Source of the DNA: Ailanthus altissimus
Lineage: Eukaryota > Streptophyta > Magnoliopsida > Sapindales > Simaroubaceae
Reading direction: 5' to 3'
Length of the DNA: 64,000 nucleotides
Assembly: GCA_946807835.1 (NCBI GenBank)
Contig: OX327690.1
Location: forward strand, 10,016,501 to 10,080,500
Shown: positions 12,201-24,829 of the stretch, in pieces
Layout: the number at the start of each line of letters is the position of its first letter
Numbering within the stretch: position 1 is the first letter of the stretch
Position numbers and translations under genes: made by a program
The notes under the pieces: model-generated
What the model saw: only the letters and a program-made list of their open reading frames with translations
What the model was told of the DNA's origin: nothing
The model's database searches: none

Positions 12201-12961
12201 GCTACAAATTGTGTCTTAACTCTTATCTATTATTTTTCTATAATCCAAAGGTTATAATTCTCATGTTTTATATATTTTTATTCATGCTTTCTTAATGTAA
12301 TTCTTGTTGAATTATAATTGTTATTGGTTATATTGTTTTATGTGTTAATCTTTTACTGCAATATTGTCAGTCGATATATTGTCGATCTTAGATAATATGT
12401 AAAGACAATAATTGTTTGATATTCAAGTTGATCTTCTACTGCAATATTGTCAAAATGATATATTATCGATCTTAGATAACTTGTATAAATGAACATGGTT
12501 TGTGTTAATATTTGCAAAGAGTTTAGTCATATCAAATACATGTATTATCAAATATGCCATATTTTACATATCTTCCAATTGATTGTTTGGGATGTGAAAC
12601 TTTCAATTGAGTTATAAATATTGAATCAAAGTATATAATAGATTTATGAAGCATAATTGAGATTCTCGAAGCCTTGCTTACATCACCATAAGACTTCTAT
12701 TTTAATTTATCTACAATTCTATCGCATTAATATAAACCAATTAGTTAATTTTCTCCTTTGTGACTGTTTTAATATTTTTATTTCACTAACCTAATTTGCC
12801 AAAAGCTTCCTCATGGGATCGACACCTCAATCTATACTGTGATAGCTGCATTATATTTTGAGTGTAAATAATAGGCATTAGTGATTTAATGAGAATGTAC
12901 ACTTGTATAAATAATAAGTATATGTACATTCAGAGATAACACGTAAGCACCAACCATAACA
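9233..12961 (-). mobile_element. 3' LTR of LTR-B element B1, split by a nested gypsy LTR
   Basis: In plus coordinates it runs from TGTTAGGAATC to CCATAACA. Removing the nested 11309-12870 insert and its duplicated ATAGG leaves about 2.16 kb, close to the 2151 bp of the solo copy at 17002-19152. The whole B1 element is flanked by CTAGG (9228-9232) and TTAGG (21140-21144), a 4/5 target-site match. A purine-rich GAGCAAGTGAGAGAT (minus strand) adjoins the LTR start at 12962-12976 as polypurine tract. Confidence 0.85.
11309..12870 (+). mobile_element. Solo LTR of a Ty3/gypsy (Athila/Tat-type) element
   Basis: A 1562-bp unit starting TGATAAACATATT and ending GTGTAAATA, flanked on both sides by ATAGG (11304-11308 and 12871-12875). 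The wording CTCATGGGATCGACACC near its end is typical of plant gypsy LTRs. It interrupts the LTR-B copy in its U3 region. The 3' dinucleotide is TA rather than CA. Confidence 0.85.
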
Positions 12962-15900
12962 ATCTCTCACTTGCTCTAGTGTAATTCCTGATGGTATCTT
13001 ATACACATCGATTCCACTTATTTTATAAATACTTTTAAAGTCATAGCCTTAGAAAGTGGGTTCACTAAATTATTTATAGAACATTTCTACAAATAATCAC
13101 ATCTTTCTAGGCCAAGATCTTTCTAATCATGTGAAACTCATCACAACATAGTTACAATATTGGTGTCCTCTTGGCTCCCCGGCCTATACAATGGCCTAGT
13201 TTTATCACAAAACTATAGGATATGATTTATTTATCTTGAAACTTTTTCAAGCCCAGCGATAAACCTACGAATCCATACTACTTCCTTCTCTGCTTCTAAA
13301 ATGAATCAGCAGTGAATCCTAGTATGGTGTTATTCTAACTCACTTAGTATCAATGAGAATGAGCACATACTCAGATATAGACTCTCTATCATCTAGGTTA
13401 AATTAGAAGTCTGATTCCGTGCATCTTCTCACTTGTAAGTCACTTTCTCCATATTTGAGAAACTTATCCTTTGTACCCTCAAGGTACCTCAGGATATGTT
13501 TGACTACCATCAAATGGCGGTCACCTGAATCAAACTAGTATTTAATCATAACGCTTGTAGCCATACTGATATCAAGTCTTAAATATCATAACATACATCA
13601 AGTTTTCAAGAACTGATGTATCTGGTGTGTCAGACACTGTAACTCTTTCATCTTCCATCTGAAGAGACACTTTCCTTGAAAGTTGAACACTATGTCCAAA
13701 AGATACGTTAACTATCTCACAGTTAACAAAATCCATATCTTTCTAAGACGCTATTGATGTGAAATGATTTGGGAGAATCCTATTAGCTTCTTAACTCTAT
13801 CTCTATAAAGTTTTATACCCTATATAAAAGAATCCTATTACTTTAGATTGACTATAACATACTGACATCATTCTTAATGACTAGTATGTCATTAACATAA
13901 AGCATCAAGAAGACTATCATACTCCCACTGACCTTTCAAGCACACAAGCTTTTTTTTTGTTTTTATGAAACAAGACAATTTGATTATCTCATCAAATAAT
14001 GATTCTAACTTCGGAAAACCTATTTAAGTCCATAATGGACTCTTTTAGCCTGTATATTAGACCAGACGTCTGGCTGGACATAAAATATTTAGGCTATTCT
14101 ATGACTATCTCTTCTTTAAGGTATCCATTTAAGAATGCCATCTTTACATCCATCTACCAAAACTTAAAGTTAAAATATGCTACAAGAGCCAATAGAATTC
14201 TAATCGACTTTAGCATCACTACTGGTCCAAAGGTTTCCTCATAGTTTATCCCAGATCACTAAGGATTACTTTTCTAGAACCAATATAGGGTCTAGAAGGT
14301 CTTTACCTTCCATCAAGCTCCCACTACCTCTTGTAAATTTTATACAATCAATAGGAACAATTTCCACATGTAGCTTAACCAAGTCTGAGACTTGATTCTG
14401 ATATATAGAGTCAAATTTTGTTTACATAGCTTCTTACTGTTTTTTGAATTGATGTCTAACATCATTTTCTTGTAGGTCAAAGGATTATTTTCTTCTACCA
14501 AGAAAACTCCAAGTTCATCTTTAGGCATCTAACATACCTAATAAGTGACCTAAACATCCTTTTCCGACCCACTTAGAGAGTGTGCTAAAAGGCCACTACT
14601 TAATTAACCATGAGTTTCCATCCTTAGTTGATTGATTTCTAGATTGACTTCACTAAGTTCAATCTTTCTATGATTCCTACGATCCATGAGAAACTCTTCC
14701 TCTATGACGGTGGTATATCGAAAAATGAACACATTTCGCTTCTCTAAATAATAGAACCGGTATCCTATTAATTTTACAGGATATATAATGGACCTATACT
14801 TGTACCCATTGGGTGCTAGTTTATCTTGTTGAGTAACTTTTACAAAACAAGATATCCTGTTGTGTAACTCTTACGTAAGCATGACATCTCCAAGTCTTAA
14901 AACACTTAAGACTCGGCTAGTTTAGGTATAAGTATATCCTACTATGTAACTCATACATAAACAGGATAGCCCCAAATCTTAACATATTTAAGATTCGGCT
15001 TCCTTCCTTTCTGTATCTTATACAGAATAGAAGGAACAGGTTCTGATGGAAATCTACTCAATAAACAACTGTTTCTGGTGCATATTCTCACAAATATAGA
15101 TATATAAAACTCATCATCAATCGGACAATATCAAAAAAGTTCGATTCCTCCTATTCGAAATATCATATGTTGTGGAGTACCTGGAGGACTATAGTGAGTG
15201 AGAATCTCATTCTCCTTTAAATAATCCAAAGACTTGCTGCCAATGTACTTACTACCTCGATCTGATCGAAGGGATGTAACATACATTATGGTCTTTTTCT
15301 CTACTTCCAGTTGAAACCCTTTGAAATTTGCAAAGGCTTCTAACTTGTGTTTCATAAGAAACATGTACCCGTATCGTGAAAGATCGTCGACATTTATAGG
15401 TTACAAAGTACCGAAACCATCCTATCGCAGTATGATCCATTAAAATATGTACATCACCATATACCAGTTCCAATAAATTAGTGGTCTGGTGTCTAACACC
15501 TAAAGATAAAGGTTTGGTCATCTCCCTGAATACATTATTCATAAATTGGTTAAGTCTTTATGGTCAGATTAGGAATTCAACCATCCTTAACCAGACAGGT
15601 TAGGCATCTCGCCTATATAACATAATCTCATATGCTACAGTTTCGTATCATTTAAAGATTTCTATTTATAGACATTTTTAATTATATACTATAACTATTT
15701 ATTAACTGACATTCAACTAATAAAATATAATTTACATCACATGAATATAAGGAACTATTCTTAGTATTCATAGATGCCCTTCACTGTGAAGTACAGAAAG
15801 AGACACAATTTTTTAGATGATGTTTTGGATATCATACTAATTATGCAATATAACTATTGTATTGTATATGAAAAGTAAGTTAAGCTACCTAACAAATTGA

Positions 15901-16996
15901 ACTTGTAGGAAATCACCATTTCCTACTCTTAACATTACTTTTACGAGTTGTTACATTCTAATCTCTTTCAATCCCTACAAAATATTACAGATATGAAAGG
16001 GACATGCAGTATCTCATCCCAGCCTAAACTAGCATCATATACTATAAAAAAGTCTATGTTTGTCAAACACAAAACTATAGGAGTCTTCCTGACAATTATA
16101 AGACATCTAGAGTAATGAAATTTCCAATACCCAACCTTACTACAGTGGAATCACTTTCCATTTGCATAGCTCTCTTGTTGAGATTTGGATAATTGTTTCC
16201 TCAGAGAACTTATCCTGGGTATCTGCCTTATCCTCTTTTACTACTGACCTTAGAATTTTTCAGATATTCTGAGTAAAAGATAAAGCATCCTGAACAAAGA
16301 GGGTTACACCCATTCTGTTCTTGTCCTTTAGGAAGGCGCTATTAGAAATACCTTATATAATAGGTATAACAATTATATATTTTTTAATTTAAAATACCCT
16401 CTCACTGCTTTACATAATTCTGGTAATCTCTTGAAGAAAAAGACGATAGTTTAAACTCTTTTAAATTATACAATGGGAAGTAAACCCCATTGAAATTTAC
16501 TCAAGCCTCACGCTGTAGCAATATTGGCATTTGTAAACCCAACAGGTAGACAACACTTGTCAATTGCATCTCATGAAACTTTTATCTCTTGATTTTGAAT
16601 ACACCTTATTCTCACACTGTAGCAATATTAGGTAAGTGTATTCCAGATTAACTTGTTAATAATCAAATATATATTACTTGGCACTACCTTTAAGCTGTAG
16701 CAATATTAGGCAATACGTTCGCATATATTTGCCTCATTTCATGTTTAACCGGCATAGTCCAAGCTTAATCGACCAAATCCCTCACGCTGTAGCAATATTA
16801 AAAAAAGGCCAACGTGACTCTTCTAACACCGTATTGACAAGATGGATCATAATAAAATATTATTTCATAATGTAATATTATTCAATCTGATTAAGAGATA
16901 TTTTTATTTCCATCCAAATTTCCTATCTCATGGGGAGGTGATTTTCAATTAATCAATTTTTCTATGCATACATTACTAACCCACACAAGTAGGGCT
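12962..16996 (-). pseudogene. B1 gag-pol remnant (Ty1/copia, LTR-B family)
   Basis: Copia-type frames are recognisable on the minus strand. Integrase at 15131-15542 has the LRSDRGSKYIGSK block, KENEILTHYSPPGTPQH and an upstream TTNLLELVYGDVHI. Reverse transcriptase at about 13850-14300 has FLMLYVNDILVIKNDV, so the catalytic YVDD reads YVND. RNase H remains are at about 13000-13300. Many stops and shifts make it inactive. The gag-side untranslated leader occupies about 16300-16996 and continues at 19153-19555. Confidence 0.8.
16446..16800 (-). repeat. B1 leader: stem-loop and four-fold motif repeat
   Basis: Four copies of a motif that reads CAATATTGCTACAGC on the minus strand (with GTGAGG after it in the best copies) lie at about 16505-16527, 16611-16632, 16691-16710 and 16781-16800. 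Next to them, 16446-16469 holds an AT-rich inverted repeat (ATAGTTTAAA / TTTAAATTAT) that could form a hairpin. The same arrangement recurs in other LTR-B leaders at 30025-30371 and 61356-61707, and in part at 63684-63764. Confidence 0.7.
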
Positions 16997-17001
16997 CCAA
17001 T

Positions 17002-19152
17002 TGTTAGGAGTTGATTATTTAAGGGTGTTTGCATGTGGGTTTTGTGTTTAACAATAATATATACATATTTCATACATATAATCAGGCAGCGAAAGCTTAA
17101 AATATTGCAGTAAACACAATCATTACATATTAAAGGAATTAACAGAAACGAAATTGAGAAATAACCCTTGAAGCCTTTGAATGGAAATTATTGAAGTCCA
17201 CCGAAATGTTATCTTTGATCAATTCTAGTAATAAAAAATGGTAGGTTTGATTATCTAGAATAACAGCCTTTGATCCAGCAAAAGTTTAACAACTTAAACT
17301 TATGTTCTTGATTTTTTCTTTTGATTAACACTTAATCAATTAATCAAAACCTATTTTGCTAAATTGGTTTTATGTCTTATAAAAGAAAATTATGAATTCA
17401 ACAACTTGAATCCAATAATTAAAAAATAATTTCTCTTTTCTCTCTTTGAAATGGCTGGCCAAATTTTTAGCAAAATAAAAATTAACAAAAACTAATGAAT
17501 TTAATTACATTTGTCTAATTTATACAAATGAATTTAATTTTATTTTATTACACTTAATTTCAATTTGCATTTAACCTAACCTAATCATAGTTAACTCTTA
17601 ACTCTAGTTAGGTTAAATGAATATTTAAATATTCTAACTATAGTTAACACTTAACTCTAGTTAGGTAAAAGAACATTTAAATATTTTAACCATAGTTAGG
17701 TTAACTTTTACTTAACCATTAAGTAAGGTTAACTTAACTTAATCAAATGGTTAACTCTTAACCTTAGTTAAACTAAATTATTTATTTAACAATTAAATAA
17801 ATAAATTTTATTTGAATTATTTAACAATTAAATAATTATTAAGTGAAATTACATTTATGTCCTTACTAGGTTACCAAGTTAACCTAAAGTGGGTCCCACT
17901 ATTTAACCATATACTTTAGTTAACTTAACTATAGTAAATTGGTGGATTTTACTGTATTGAACTATTCAATATGGTACGCTGCCCAAGTGCTCAAAGAGTA
18001 CATTTCATATTGGGACTCCCTAGGTCCACGCCCGATTCATCAAATGGAACTATTTCATAAGTCCGTGATCGATGCCCCACACACACATCACAGATGTTAC
18101 AAATTAACTCGTTAGACCATACATGTTGAGATTACTACATATTCGTATAATCCTTCCGTCATTATATCTTGGATGAGCGGGATATAGATCATTACCATCA
18201 AATTTTGATAATTTTATCTGTTTCTTTATCTCCAGATTCGTATCTTAATGAACAATATACGCAAACACTTTTGCTATGATGTTCCAACCTGTAGGAAACT
18301 ATTTCCTCAAGTTGATTGCTTACGGCCATAAAACTTTACAAGATACAATCTCGAAGTTTTGGATATACAACCCATCTATGTGAGCTGGCGGATCCCATAT
18401 CTACGCACACAGAACTCCGCATCAGACCATACCCAGCGACACGTAGCGGTCAGACCATGAAAGGTTTCTGACATACGTGGAACCAAAGTATGGTGGATCT
18501 CCTACAAGCCCATTGTGGCGTTGAGGTCGAAAGACCACAAATATTACTCAACTAAAGAGGACCTTCCTTTGACGATGTCATAGGATATCTATTGAGGTTC
18601 TCGTGAGTCTGTTCAGTATTCAGTCCTAACTGAATACTTGTATGTCTATATGAGCTTCAACCAAGCTCATGGTTAACTAAGAATAATCATCTGTACAATA
18701 CAGATATAGACATACACTAATTTATATTATTGTGTTTCACCGATAGACCCTCATTGGTGAACGTAAATCAAGAACTCTTTATTTGAAAAGATACTTAAAT
18801 AATGACATTTCTTAGTATCTATTACAACTCTTTGCAACTATGTCATTACTAGTAGATTCTCAAATATTTGTCACATTATAGATAAGGTTCTAACTATTTA
18901 GATCTCGTTGGCTATTATAACCTGCTAACTCTTAACATTTATAACTATCAGCTTTGCTAACTCTTAGCCCTGGTCTAAACTTCTTTAAACCAGATATGAA
19001 CTTATTCAAATTATATATATTGTCTATAATGTTACAAGCTTAATTACCATTTAATAAAGGTTATTAGCGATTCAATAAAATATTCATTTTATAAATATTA
19101 CAAAATAAATATTCGTACAAACAGGGATGACATATAAGCACAAACCCTAACG
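17002..19152 (-). mobile_element. Solo LTR-B inserted in the B1 leader
   Basis: A 2151-bp LTR from TGTTAGGAG to CCCTAACG, flanked by a perfect CCAAT duplication (16997-17001 and 19153-19157). Joining its flanks restores the leader wording seen in other copies (CCACATTGG followed by GAGCCCTAC). It contains a low-complexity TTAACCTAG-type stretch at 17570-17790. Confidence 0.85.
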
Positions 19153-19555
19153 CCAATGTGGTTACCAACACAAAAATTAATCATTATTTATAATGTAGAC
19201 AGATAAGTCTTATCACTGCATCTCATAAACCCCACTTTATAATGTAGACTAATAACTTTTATCACTACATCTCATAAATCAGCACATACAAAATATAATT
19301 TTGAAACACTATTCATAACACTGTTAAAAAATTACTGTTCAAATGAATAGTATTTTGACAATGTTAAAAAAAGTTACTATTCATGTAAACAATGTCGCTG
19401 CGCCAAGATATAAGGCCGAGATGCCCAATGTTAATTCCACCTTGGTATATCCATTTCAACACTTGAAACACACTATTTGACACCGGACTTTATAACAATA
19501 CTTTCATTACTCAAACAACACTAAAATATTACAAAACCGGCTTTGATACCAATTT
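19153..19555 (-). mobile_element. B1 leader and primer-binding site
   Basis: Minus-strand leader directly downstream of the 5' LTR. The primer site TGGTATCAAAG lies at 19541-19551, four bases from the LTR end. It differs from the initiator-Met complement TGGTATCAGAG at one position. The rest matches the 29690-29830 leader of the plus-strand copy. There is no coding sequence. Confidence 0.75.
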
Positions 19556-21139
19556 TGTTGAAAAGTTTTGTACAGGGGTGTATGCATATGTAACAGTGTT
19601 CATTGCATAAAATATGTAAATACTAAACTTGGTCACCAAGTTTAAATTTAATAATATAATAAAAAATATTTTATATATTAATGCATGACAACTAGTATGC
19701 ATTAATATATATAATATTATTAAATAATATAATAATATTTTAATGATTATTTAATAATTAAATAATTAGTGTGTTAAATTACTATTTTACCCATTATAAA
19801 CAGTTACTAAGTTTACCCTCTAGTGGATCCCACCATACCCACACTTGGATAAACTCAAACAAGGGTTTACAATGCTTCACTAGTCATGATACAATTAGTA
19901 AAGAATAATTTTTAACTAATTATTGTATTTAACACTAAAATACAGATACATACACATTCTCGTGGTAGTGCTGGATATTATTAGACTGAACAATTCAATC
20001 TGGTAAGCTACCTTGGTGCTCAACGAGTACACTTCATATTACGGGACTCCCTAGGTCCACGCTCGATTCATTAAATAGAACTATTCCATGAGTCTGTGAA
20101 TACTGCCCCACACACACATCACAAAAATATAAATCAACGCGTCGACCATCCAAGCTGAGGTTATAATACATATATATAGTCCTTCTGTTATGATATCCTA
20201 GATGTGTGAGGATATAGATTATCACAGTTAAATCCCTATGTGCGCATCCATATCATATCCCAGACTTGTATCTCAAAACTTTTTCCTGGGATAAATGCTT
20301 GTGGCCACAAGACTTTCTGAAATACAGTCTTGAAACATCTAGATATCTAACTCCCTATATGAGCTGACGGATCCCATATCTGTACACACCAGACTCCATA
20401 AGCATCAGAGTATACCCAATCACATCTAGTGGTCACACCATGAAAGGTCATTGACATGCATGAAACCAAAGTATGGTGGATCACTTACAAGCCCACCATG
20501 ACACTCAGGTCAAAGAATGACGTATACTACTAAACTCAAGAGGACATTCCGTTGACAGCTTATATAGGATATCTATTGAAGGTCCTCGTGAGTCTGTCCT
20601 ATATCAAATCCTAACTGGATACCCATATGTCAATACAAGCTCCAAACTCACGATCGGCTAGGAACAACCATCTATACCCTATAGGTACAACATGTGCTAA
20701 TCTATATAAAGGTATCCACCGACAGACCCGCATCGGTAGAAATAGATTATGGACAATATTCGAGAACATTCTTGCACAACGGACATTTCCTGGCACCTAA
20801 TTGCAACTCTTGTAACTATGCAGTTACTAGCATTTTCCCGGGTCTATGTCCCATTACAGACAAGACTCTAACTCTTGGATCTTCATTGAGTATTATAACC
20901 AACTAATAATTAGCTGTGCTAACACTTAGCATTTATATCTTTCAGCGTGACCAATTGTAGGTCTTCATCTAAACTCCTTTTAGATTAGATCTGAACTCTT
21001 TCAAATCATACAATGTTTATAATATTACATTGCATGGTACTATATAAATAGGCCTTAATGATTTAATGGGAATGTACACTTGTATAAATAATAAGTATAT
21101 GTACATTCAAAGGATGGCACGTAAGTTCCTACCCTAACA
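19556..21139 (-). mobile_element. B1 5' LTR, internally deleted
   Basis: It runs from TGTTGAAAAG to ACCCTAACA in plus coordinates, 1584 bp. Compared with the B1 3' LTR it lacks about 0.5 kb of the U5-side region that corresponds to about 9300-9800. The remaining sequence is closely similar to 9810-11300, including the tract around TTACATTGCATGGTACYATA. Confidence 0.8.
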
Positions 21140-21299
21140 TTAGGCGGTGTAGAACACTACAAACTTTGGTGAACGTTTAGTGGCTTTCTGGCAAAACTTT
21201 AACAAATGTTTCATGAGTTTTCGAAAAAGCTCTGGAAAGTTGCCGACTAAACCGAAAGACAGTGAAAGAACCTTTGCTTAGGTTCTGATACCATGTGAG
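21140..21299 (-). mobile_element. copia-1 leader and primer-binding site
   Basis: The reverse complement of GGTTCTGATACCA at 21281-21293 is TGGTATCAGAACC, an initiator-Met-type primer site. It directly follows the copia-1 5' LTR end CTCACA. This fixes copia-1 as a minus-strand element running from 23815 down to 4019. Confidence 0.75.
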
Positions 21300-23632
21300 T
21301 GTTAGGGTATATGTTTAAGTGCCATCCCTATTGGCATGAATACTTATTTGATAATATTTATACAAGGTATATTTTATTAAATCACTAATACTCCTTATTA
21401 AATGGTAATAATGCTTATCATATTACGGACACTGTATGATCTGAAAGGGTTTAGATCCGATCTAAAAGAGTTTAGATCGGTGCTACAAGAGTTTAAACCA
21501 GTGTTAAAAGTTAACAAAGCTGAGGGTTATAAATGCTAAAAGTTAGTAGGTTATAAGAGTCAACAAGATCTAAGGAGTTAGGACCTGTCTATATTGGGAT
21601 AAAGACCTAAGGGTATACTAGTAATGACATAGTTGCAAAGAGTTGCAATAGATGCTAAAAAATATAATTATGCAAGTGTGTTCTTAAACACTGTGTTCCT
21701 AATCTATTTTCACCAATACATGTCTATAGGTGAATATAGATTAGTGTATAACTATATTTGTAGGGTAAAGATGATTGTTCTTAGCTGATCATGAGCTTAG
21801 AGCTTATATAGGCATATGACTTTTCAGATATGACTGAATACTAGACAGACTCATGAGGACTCCAAAAAAATCCTATGAAACTGTCAATGGTAGGTCTTAT
21901 TGAGTTGAGTAGTATAAGTGGTCCTTTGATTTGAGCGCTACGGTGGACTTGTAGGTGATTCACCATACTTTAGTTCTACGAATGTTAAAAACCTTTCAAG
22001 GTTTGACCGCTACATGTTGCTGGGTGTGGTCCAATGCTCATCGAGTCTTGTGTACATAGATACGAGATTCGTCAGCTTACATAGATGGTTGTATATTTGA
22101 TGCTTTAAGATTGTATCTCAAAAAGTCTTACAGCTTTGAGCAATAAACCCGAAAAAAGAGATTCCCACAGAGTTGAACAATATAAAAAAGTGTTTGCTTA
22201 TATTGTTCATCGAGATACGAATCTGGAGATAAGTTTATGAATGAGCAAATGGAAATTTGACAGTGCTGATCTATATCCCTGCTCATCTAAGGTATAAGTG
22301 ATGGAAGGATTATACGTATGTATTTTAACCTCAACTGTATGGTTTAACGTGCTGATTTGTAACATCCATGATGTGTACATGTGGTATCGATCACGGACTC
22401 ATAGAATAGTTTCATTTGACGAATTGGGTATGGACATAGGGAGTCTCACAATATGAAGTGTACTCTTATGCACTAGGGCAGCGTATCGGATTGAATAGTT
22501 CAATTTAGTAAAATCTAACAAATTTGAATATTTGTTTTAGGAATGTTCGGGATGTGTGCGTGTCCATACTTAAGTGTTAAGTACATTAATTAGTTAACAA
22601 TTATTGTTGACCGATTAAATGGTGACATGTGACGCATAATGAGCCTTCGATTAAGTTAACTCAAGTGTAGATTTGGTGGGATCCACTTTGGGTTAAATGA
22701 GAGCTTAAGGATAATATTTCTTAATTAATTATTTAATTGTTAAATAATTAAAATATTTATTTATTTAATTATTAAATAAATAATCAAAATAATTTATTTA
22801 ATTATTTAGTAAATTATTAACTCAATAATGGTTAATAGTTTACCATTAGGTTAGGTTAATTGGATATTTAGATTATTTAATTGTTAAATAATCCTAAACA
22901 TAACATAGGTTAAAAGTTAACTAGGGTTAGCTTAACCTAAATATCTAACTAAACTTAAGAGTTAAGTTTACTTAACTAAGCTTAAGTTTGCTTTCAAAAC
23001 AAAAAAAAATAAGCTTAAGCTACATGTTAACTTTGTTTTGGTTAAATTAACTATGGTTAATAAAAAAATTTATAATAATAAAAAAGCAAACTATTTCATA
23101 TATATATTGTATATGTGTGGCCGGCCATTCACTTTGTTTTTTGAAAGAGAGAAATATTTGCTTTATATTTTACTCTAAGTGTTAAAGTAAAAGGAGAAGC
23201 AACAAAGAGTATTTCATATTTTATTTCATCTTTGTTCAATTGTTGAGAGAGAATAAAATATCAATTGCTTTGTAGTATACTAAAATTATTCAATGGGTTG
23301 AACATTAGATTAGATGTTAATTTAGGGTTTAAGGAGTTAAACTAACTTGTTGGATTTCAAGTTGCCGTCTAGCTGATCAAGCCTACTAAATTGATCACTA
23401 AAACTGCCTACGAGCCTCGCTATGAGCGGATTTTGATTTATATAATTCAAAGGCTTTAAAAGTAAACATTTCTCAATCTCAATTTTATTTTGATTAAAAT
23501 AAATTTAAATGTGTTGATAATATATTTTAACACTTTCGCTGCATATTTAATACGTATATAAATGTATATGATGGGTATGTATATTTTATAAACACTAATA
23601 TCACATGTATACACAGATAAATCAGCAATTCA
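21300..23632 (+). mobile_element. Solo LTR-B inserted in the copia-1 5' LTR
   Basis: A 2333-bp LTR starting TGTTAGGGTATATG and ending AGCAATTCA, flanked by perfect GTGAG duplications (21295-21299 and 23633-23637). It contains the GGCCGGCC palindrome near 23120 and GTTAACYTA-type low complexity at 22840-22990. No internal region is present. The insertion cut the copia-1 5' LTR six bases from its end. Confidence 0.9.
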
Positions 23633-23637
23633 GTGAG

Positions 23638-23815
23638 AAATATAAAATGTGTATATATTTCACTGTATCAAATATTGTACAACTAGGGCCTTTATATAGG
23701 CTTTAGACATATAAAATAAGAAGTTTAAAATAATAAAAGGCAAGAAATATTTACATTAATAACAATATATACCATAAAAGGAATATTAGGGGAATCTTAG
23801 ATTGATATCTTTAAA
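23638..23815 (-). mobile_element. copia-1 5' LTR, main part
   Basis: Sequence parallel to 4023-4216, from AAATATAAAATGTGTATAT to GATATCTTTA, with many substitutions. The last six LTR bases lie at 21294-21299 beyond the inserted LTR-B. The clear divergence between the two LTRs suggests an old insertion. Confidence 0.75.
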
Positions 23816-23959
23816 AGAAAAAATGCAATCAAGACAAAAATTTTGAATTTCTCTTTTATTTTATTGCACTAGTTTCTTCTTTTTCTTTTTGTCGACAATG
23901 GAAGAATTATAAACAGATGGGAAGATATTATAAAAAGCAAATAAGAAGGAGTAATATAC

Positions 23960-24289
23960 TTGAAGAAACCTTTGCCAATCCTCCACAGCCTCTTTAAGTA
24001 TGGTAATTCCCACAACAATGACCAAGGGGGCAATCAAACTCCACAGAGAAAATGGTGCCAAAGAAGTGATAGATAAAATTGCTGCCAAGAGAAAAAAAGG
24101 ATTGGCAACTATGCGAAACTGTTCAAGTGCCCTGGGAAGAAAAGTTGTAGCATTGTACTTGGTTATAGAGACATAGTTTCCTGTGTATTTGTAAGGTTTG
24201 TGCTTGTGAGATTGAGGTTCATTGCAGAAAACAACCTGAGAGAAACTAGGTTGACCTAGAAGCTCTTGTACAGAAGTGGGATCGGACAT
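23960..24289 (-). CDS. P4-ATPase (phospholipid flippase) exon 1
   Basis: The exon encodes 110 residues from ATG at 24289 to Gln at 23960, followed by a GTATAT donor. It carries the family's N-terminal blocks in order: VVFCNEP, YTGNYVSITKYNATTFLP, EQFRIVANPFFLLAAILS (first membrane segment, about residues 62-76), then a second hydrophobic stretch (about 79-97), and EAVEDWQRFLQ. The usual LFEQF block reads LEQF, an in-frame loss of one Phe. The intact frame, plausible start and good donor argue that it was recently functional. The 110-residue exon ends at the same point of the family alignment where exon 2 begins. Whether a full protein is made is unknown because later exons are not in the window. 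Confidence 0.8.
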
Positions 24290-24430
24290 GCAAGGTTGAA
24301 AACATGAAAATGTATAGAGCCTGCTCCAATTCAGCTTCTTTTTCTTTTCCCTGATGACTATACCATTTTAACTAGTGCTCCAATTCTTGCTCAGTCTCAA
24401 AAGCTCAACTTATATAGCTTTATAAAGTAA
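24290..24430 (-). promoter_or_regulatory. Likely flippase core promoter and 5' UTR
   Basis: On the minus strand CTATATAAG lies at 24409-24417, about 120 bases before the ATG, a good plant TATA box position for a 5' UTR of about 90 bases. The pyrimidine-rich stretch on the plus strand at 24335-24350 would give an A/G-rich UTR. This is inference from spacing only. Confidence 0.45.
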
Positions 24431-24829
24431 TCTCATTAGAAGAGAAATTCAAGATCTAATGCTAAATATATAATAACTACTACTCAAAAACCTGGCAAAA
24501 CTATGATTCTAACAAAACTCACATGGGAGAATAGATCTAAATTACCATAAAATTACCAGAATTCTCTAAACTTGTCTTTTATAGATTGTCGTTATATTTA
24601 CTATCTATGCTTTTTTTTATATGATTCCAGCGTTAAACGTTCGATAGAGAGATTTCCAACGCTCAACTTTTAGACTTTCTTGGATCCTGCAGGCCTTCCA
24701 TAAGTCACATGCAACTCATGCATTAATATTACACCATTTTGTCATCTTTTAAAAAAAAAAGTAATATGCAAGCCACATGGATATGGTAACTACATGTTCA
24801 AGTAAGCCAACTAAGAGAACAATGCTATA
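24431..24829. other. Intergenic DNA upstream of the flippase
   Basis: AT-rich sequence between the promoter and copia-2. No gene or repeat end was recognised. Confidence 0.5.

Noticed and set aside
15131..15160. tRNA T-arm (GTTCGATTCC)
   Set aside because: Lies inside a copia integrase relic and no acceptor stem or anticodon arm can be folded around it.
17570..17790. Interstitial telomere repeat
   Set aside because: The GTTAACCTAG/TTAACTC-type wording is irregular and is not the plant CCCTAAA repeat.
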